From Plasmodiophora brassicae (Eukaryota > Endomyxa > Phytomyxea > Plasmodiophorida > Plasmodiophoridae), in assembly GCA_039704465.1 (NCBI GenBank), contig JASFAU010000002.1, positions 186,001 through 250,000 on the forward strand: DNA of 64,000 nucleotides, given 5' to 3'. Below, in pieces: positions 63,499 through 64,000 of the stretch. Made by a program: the position numbers and the translations under genes. The stretch's first letter is position 1; every line of letters begins with the position of its first letter. The notes below the pieces were generated by a model. The model worked only from the letters and a program-made list of their open reading frames with translations, had not been told where the DNA came from and ran no database searches.

Positions 63499-64000
63499 TT
63501 ACTTTAGGAGGTGGGCGGCGTTGCGCGCGACCTGCAGGCGCTTCACGACGCACTTCAGGGCGCGGTTCTCGCGCTGCGCCTGTCGCAGCTGCCGGAACGT
63601 GCCACTGGAGGTCACCTCGTTCGCAGCCGGGTCCGTCTGGAACAGTTCAAAGACGAGGCGCCGGCACGTGTCCGGCGCATCCGGGTCCCGGGGGGTTTGC
63701 CGGGCAGGCGACGGGCACTGTTGCTGGTCGGCAGCAACGTCGTCTCTCGATTGTCGCCGCCGGGGCTCGGGTTGCTTTGCAGACGAGTGCGCCCGGAGGC
63801 GATTGTACGCGGCGGTTACGCGCCGGAGCTTCTTGGTCAGGTCAACAACGCGGACGTCAATGCTTGGTACGGGCGCGGCTGACGCGTTCCGACCGGAGGT
63901 GGCATCGGCACCTTCCGTGCCGACGACCCCCACCACCACCGACGCGTTTGTGTCCTCATGCGCCGTTGCTGCCAGCTGCCCTTGCAGTCGCTTGGCTTCC
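63499..64000 (-). CDS. Coiled-coil protein, N-terminal part outside window
   Basis: The minus-strand frame is open from the right edge of the window (64000) to a stop at 63499, about 166 residues. It contains two helical stretches (VRVVDLTKKLRRVTAAYNRL and FRQLRQAQRENRALKCVVKR) separated by an arginine/glutamine-rich linker, and begins near the edge with KRLQGQLAATAHEDTNAS. The heptad-like hydrophobic spacing suggests coiled coil. The family is not recognised and the true start lies outside the window. It converges on ubiquilin. Confidence 0.6.
   Translation of the reverse strand, partial: EAKRLQGQLAATAHEDTNASVVVGVVGTEGADATSGRNASAAPVPSIDVRVVDLTKKLRRVTAAYNRLRAHSSAKQPEPRRRQSRDDVAADQQQCPSPARQTPRDPDAPDTCRRLVFELFQTDPAANEVTSSGTFRQLRQAQRENRALKCVVKRLQVARNAAHLLK

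Noticed and set aside
1..64000. CRISPR arrays, rRNA genes, bacterial operons and Shine-Dalgarno sites
   Set aside because: None seen. The introns and gene content are eukaryotic, and the only short repeats are microsatellites, the direct-repeat pair, the foldback element and coding repeats.

Overview
This window comes from the nuclear genome of a small, gene-dense eukaryotic microbe. It encodes kinetochore KNL1, VPS13, eIF3e, TFIIA, a WDR82/Swd2-type protein, METTL5, MOB4, a GPN-loop GTPase, cytosolic AspRS and ubiquilin. Reading frames are interrupted by very short GT-AG introns, mostly 41-75 nt. Intergenic gaps are often under 150 bp and the sequence is moderately GC-rich. The compactness, small introns, abundant ankyrin proteins and secreted proteins resemble a rhizarian/plasmodiophorid-type protist. 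That placement is inference only; no marker here proves it.

Layout. 1-5.4 kb: end of a TerD-like gene, an inverted copy of part of it, a tRNA-like Pol III unit, a LINE 3' end, a secreted ankyrin protein and a decayed Ty3/Gypsy RNase H fragment. 5.4-14.5 kb: GPN2-like GTPase, HSP20, KNL1 with a MELT array and PP1 motif, an SLC44 choline-transporter-like protein, and riboflavin kinase. 14.5-25.3 kb: a poorly resolved stretch, TBC1D23, an orphan 757-residue protein, METTL5, TFIIA large subunit and a lipid kinase. 25.3-35.3 kb: an orphan three-exon gene sharing a very short promoter gap with AspRS, a SWIB protein, WDR82, a CocE/S15 hydrolase whose nucleophile serine is replaced by alanine, and a large ankyrin/coiled-coil protein. 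35.3-36.6 kb: a mobile-element island with a LINE tail and a long foldback element. 36.6-50 kb: secreted aldonolactone oxidase, serine carboxypeptidase, an MFS transporter, a type I membrane protein, an IFRD-like protein, a secreted cysteine-rich protein, eIF3e, an SRP54 M-domain-only protein, an orphan gene and MOB4. 50.2-61.4 kb: one giant VPS13 gene. 61.8 kb to the end: ubiquilin and a coiled-coil gene running off the edge.

The genes do not form one pathway. The set is a housekeeping cross-section (transcription, translation, mitosis, membrane traffic, proteostasis) mixed with secreted hydrolases, a secreted oxidase and small secreted proteins. Many genes are arranged head-to-head or tail-to-tail with tiny gaps. 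Splice junctions were inferred by eye from reading-frame continuity and family conservation. Where CDS pieces are listed, their summed length is a multiple of three unless noted.
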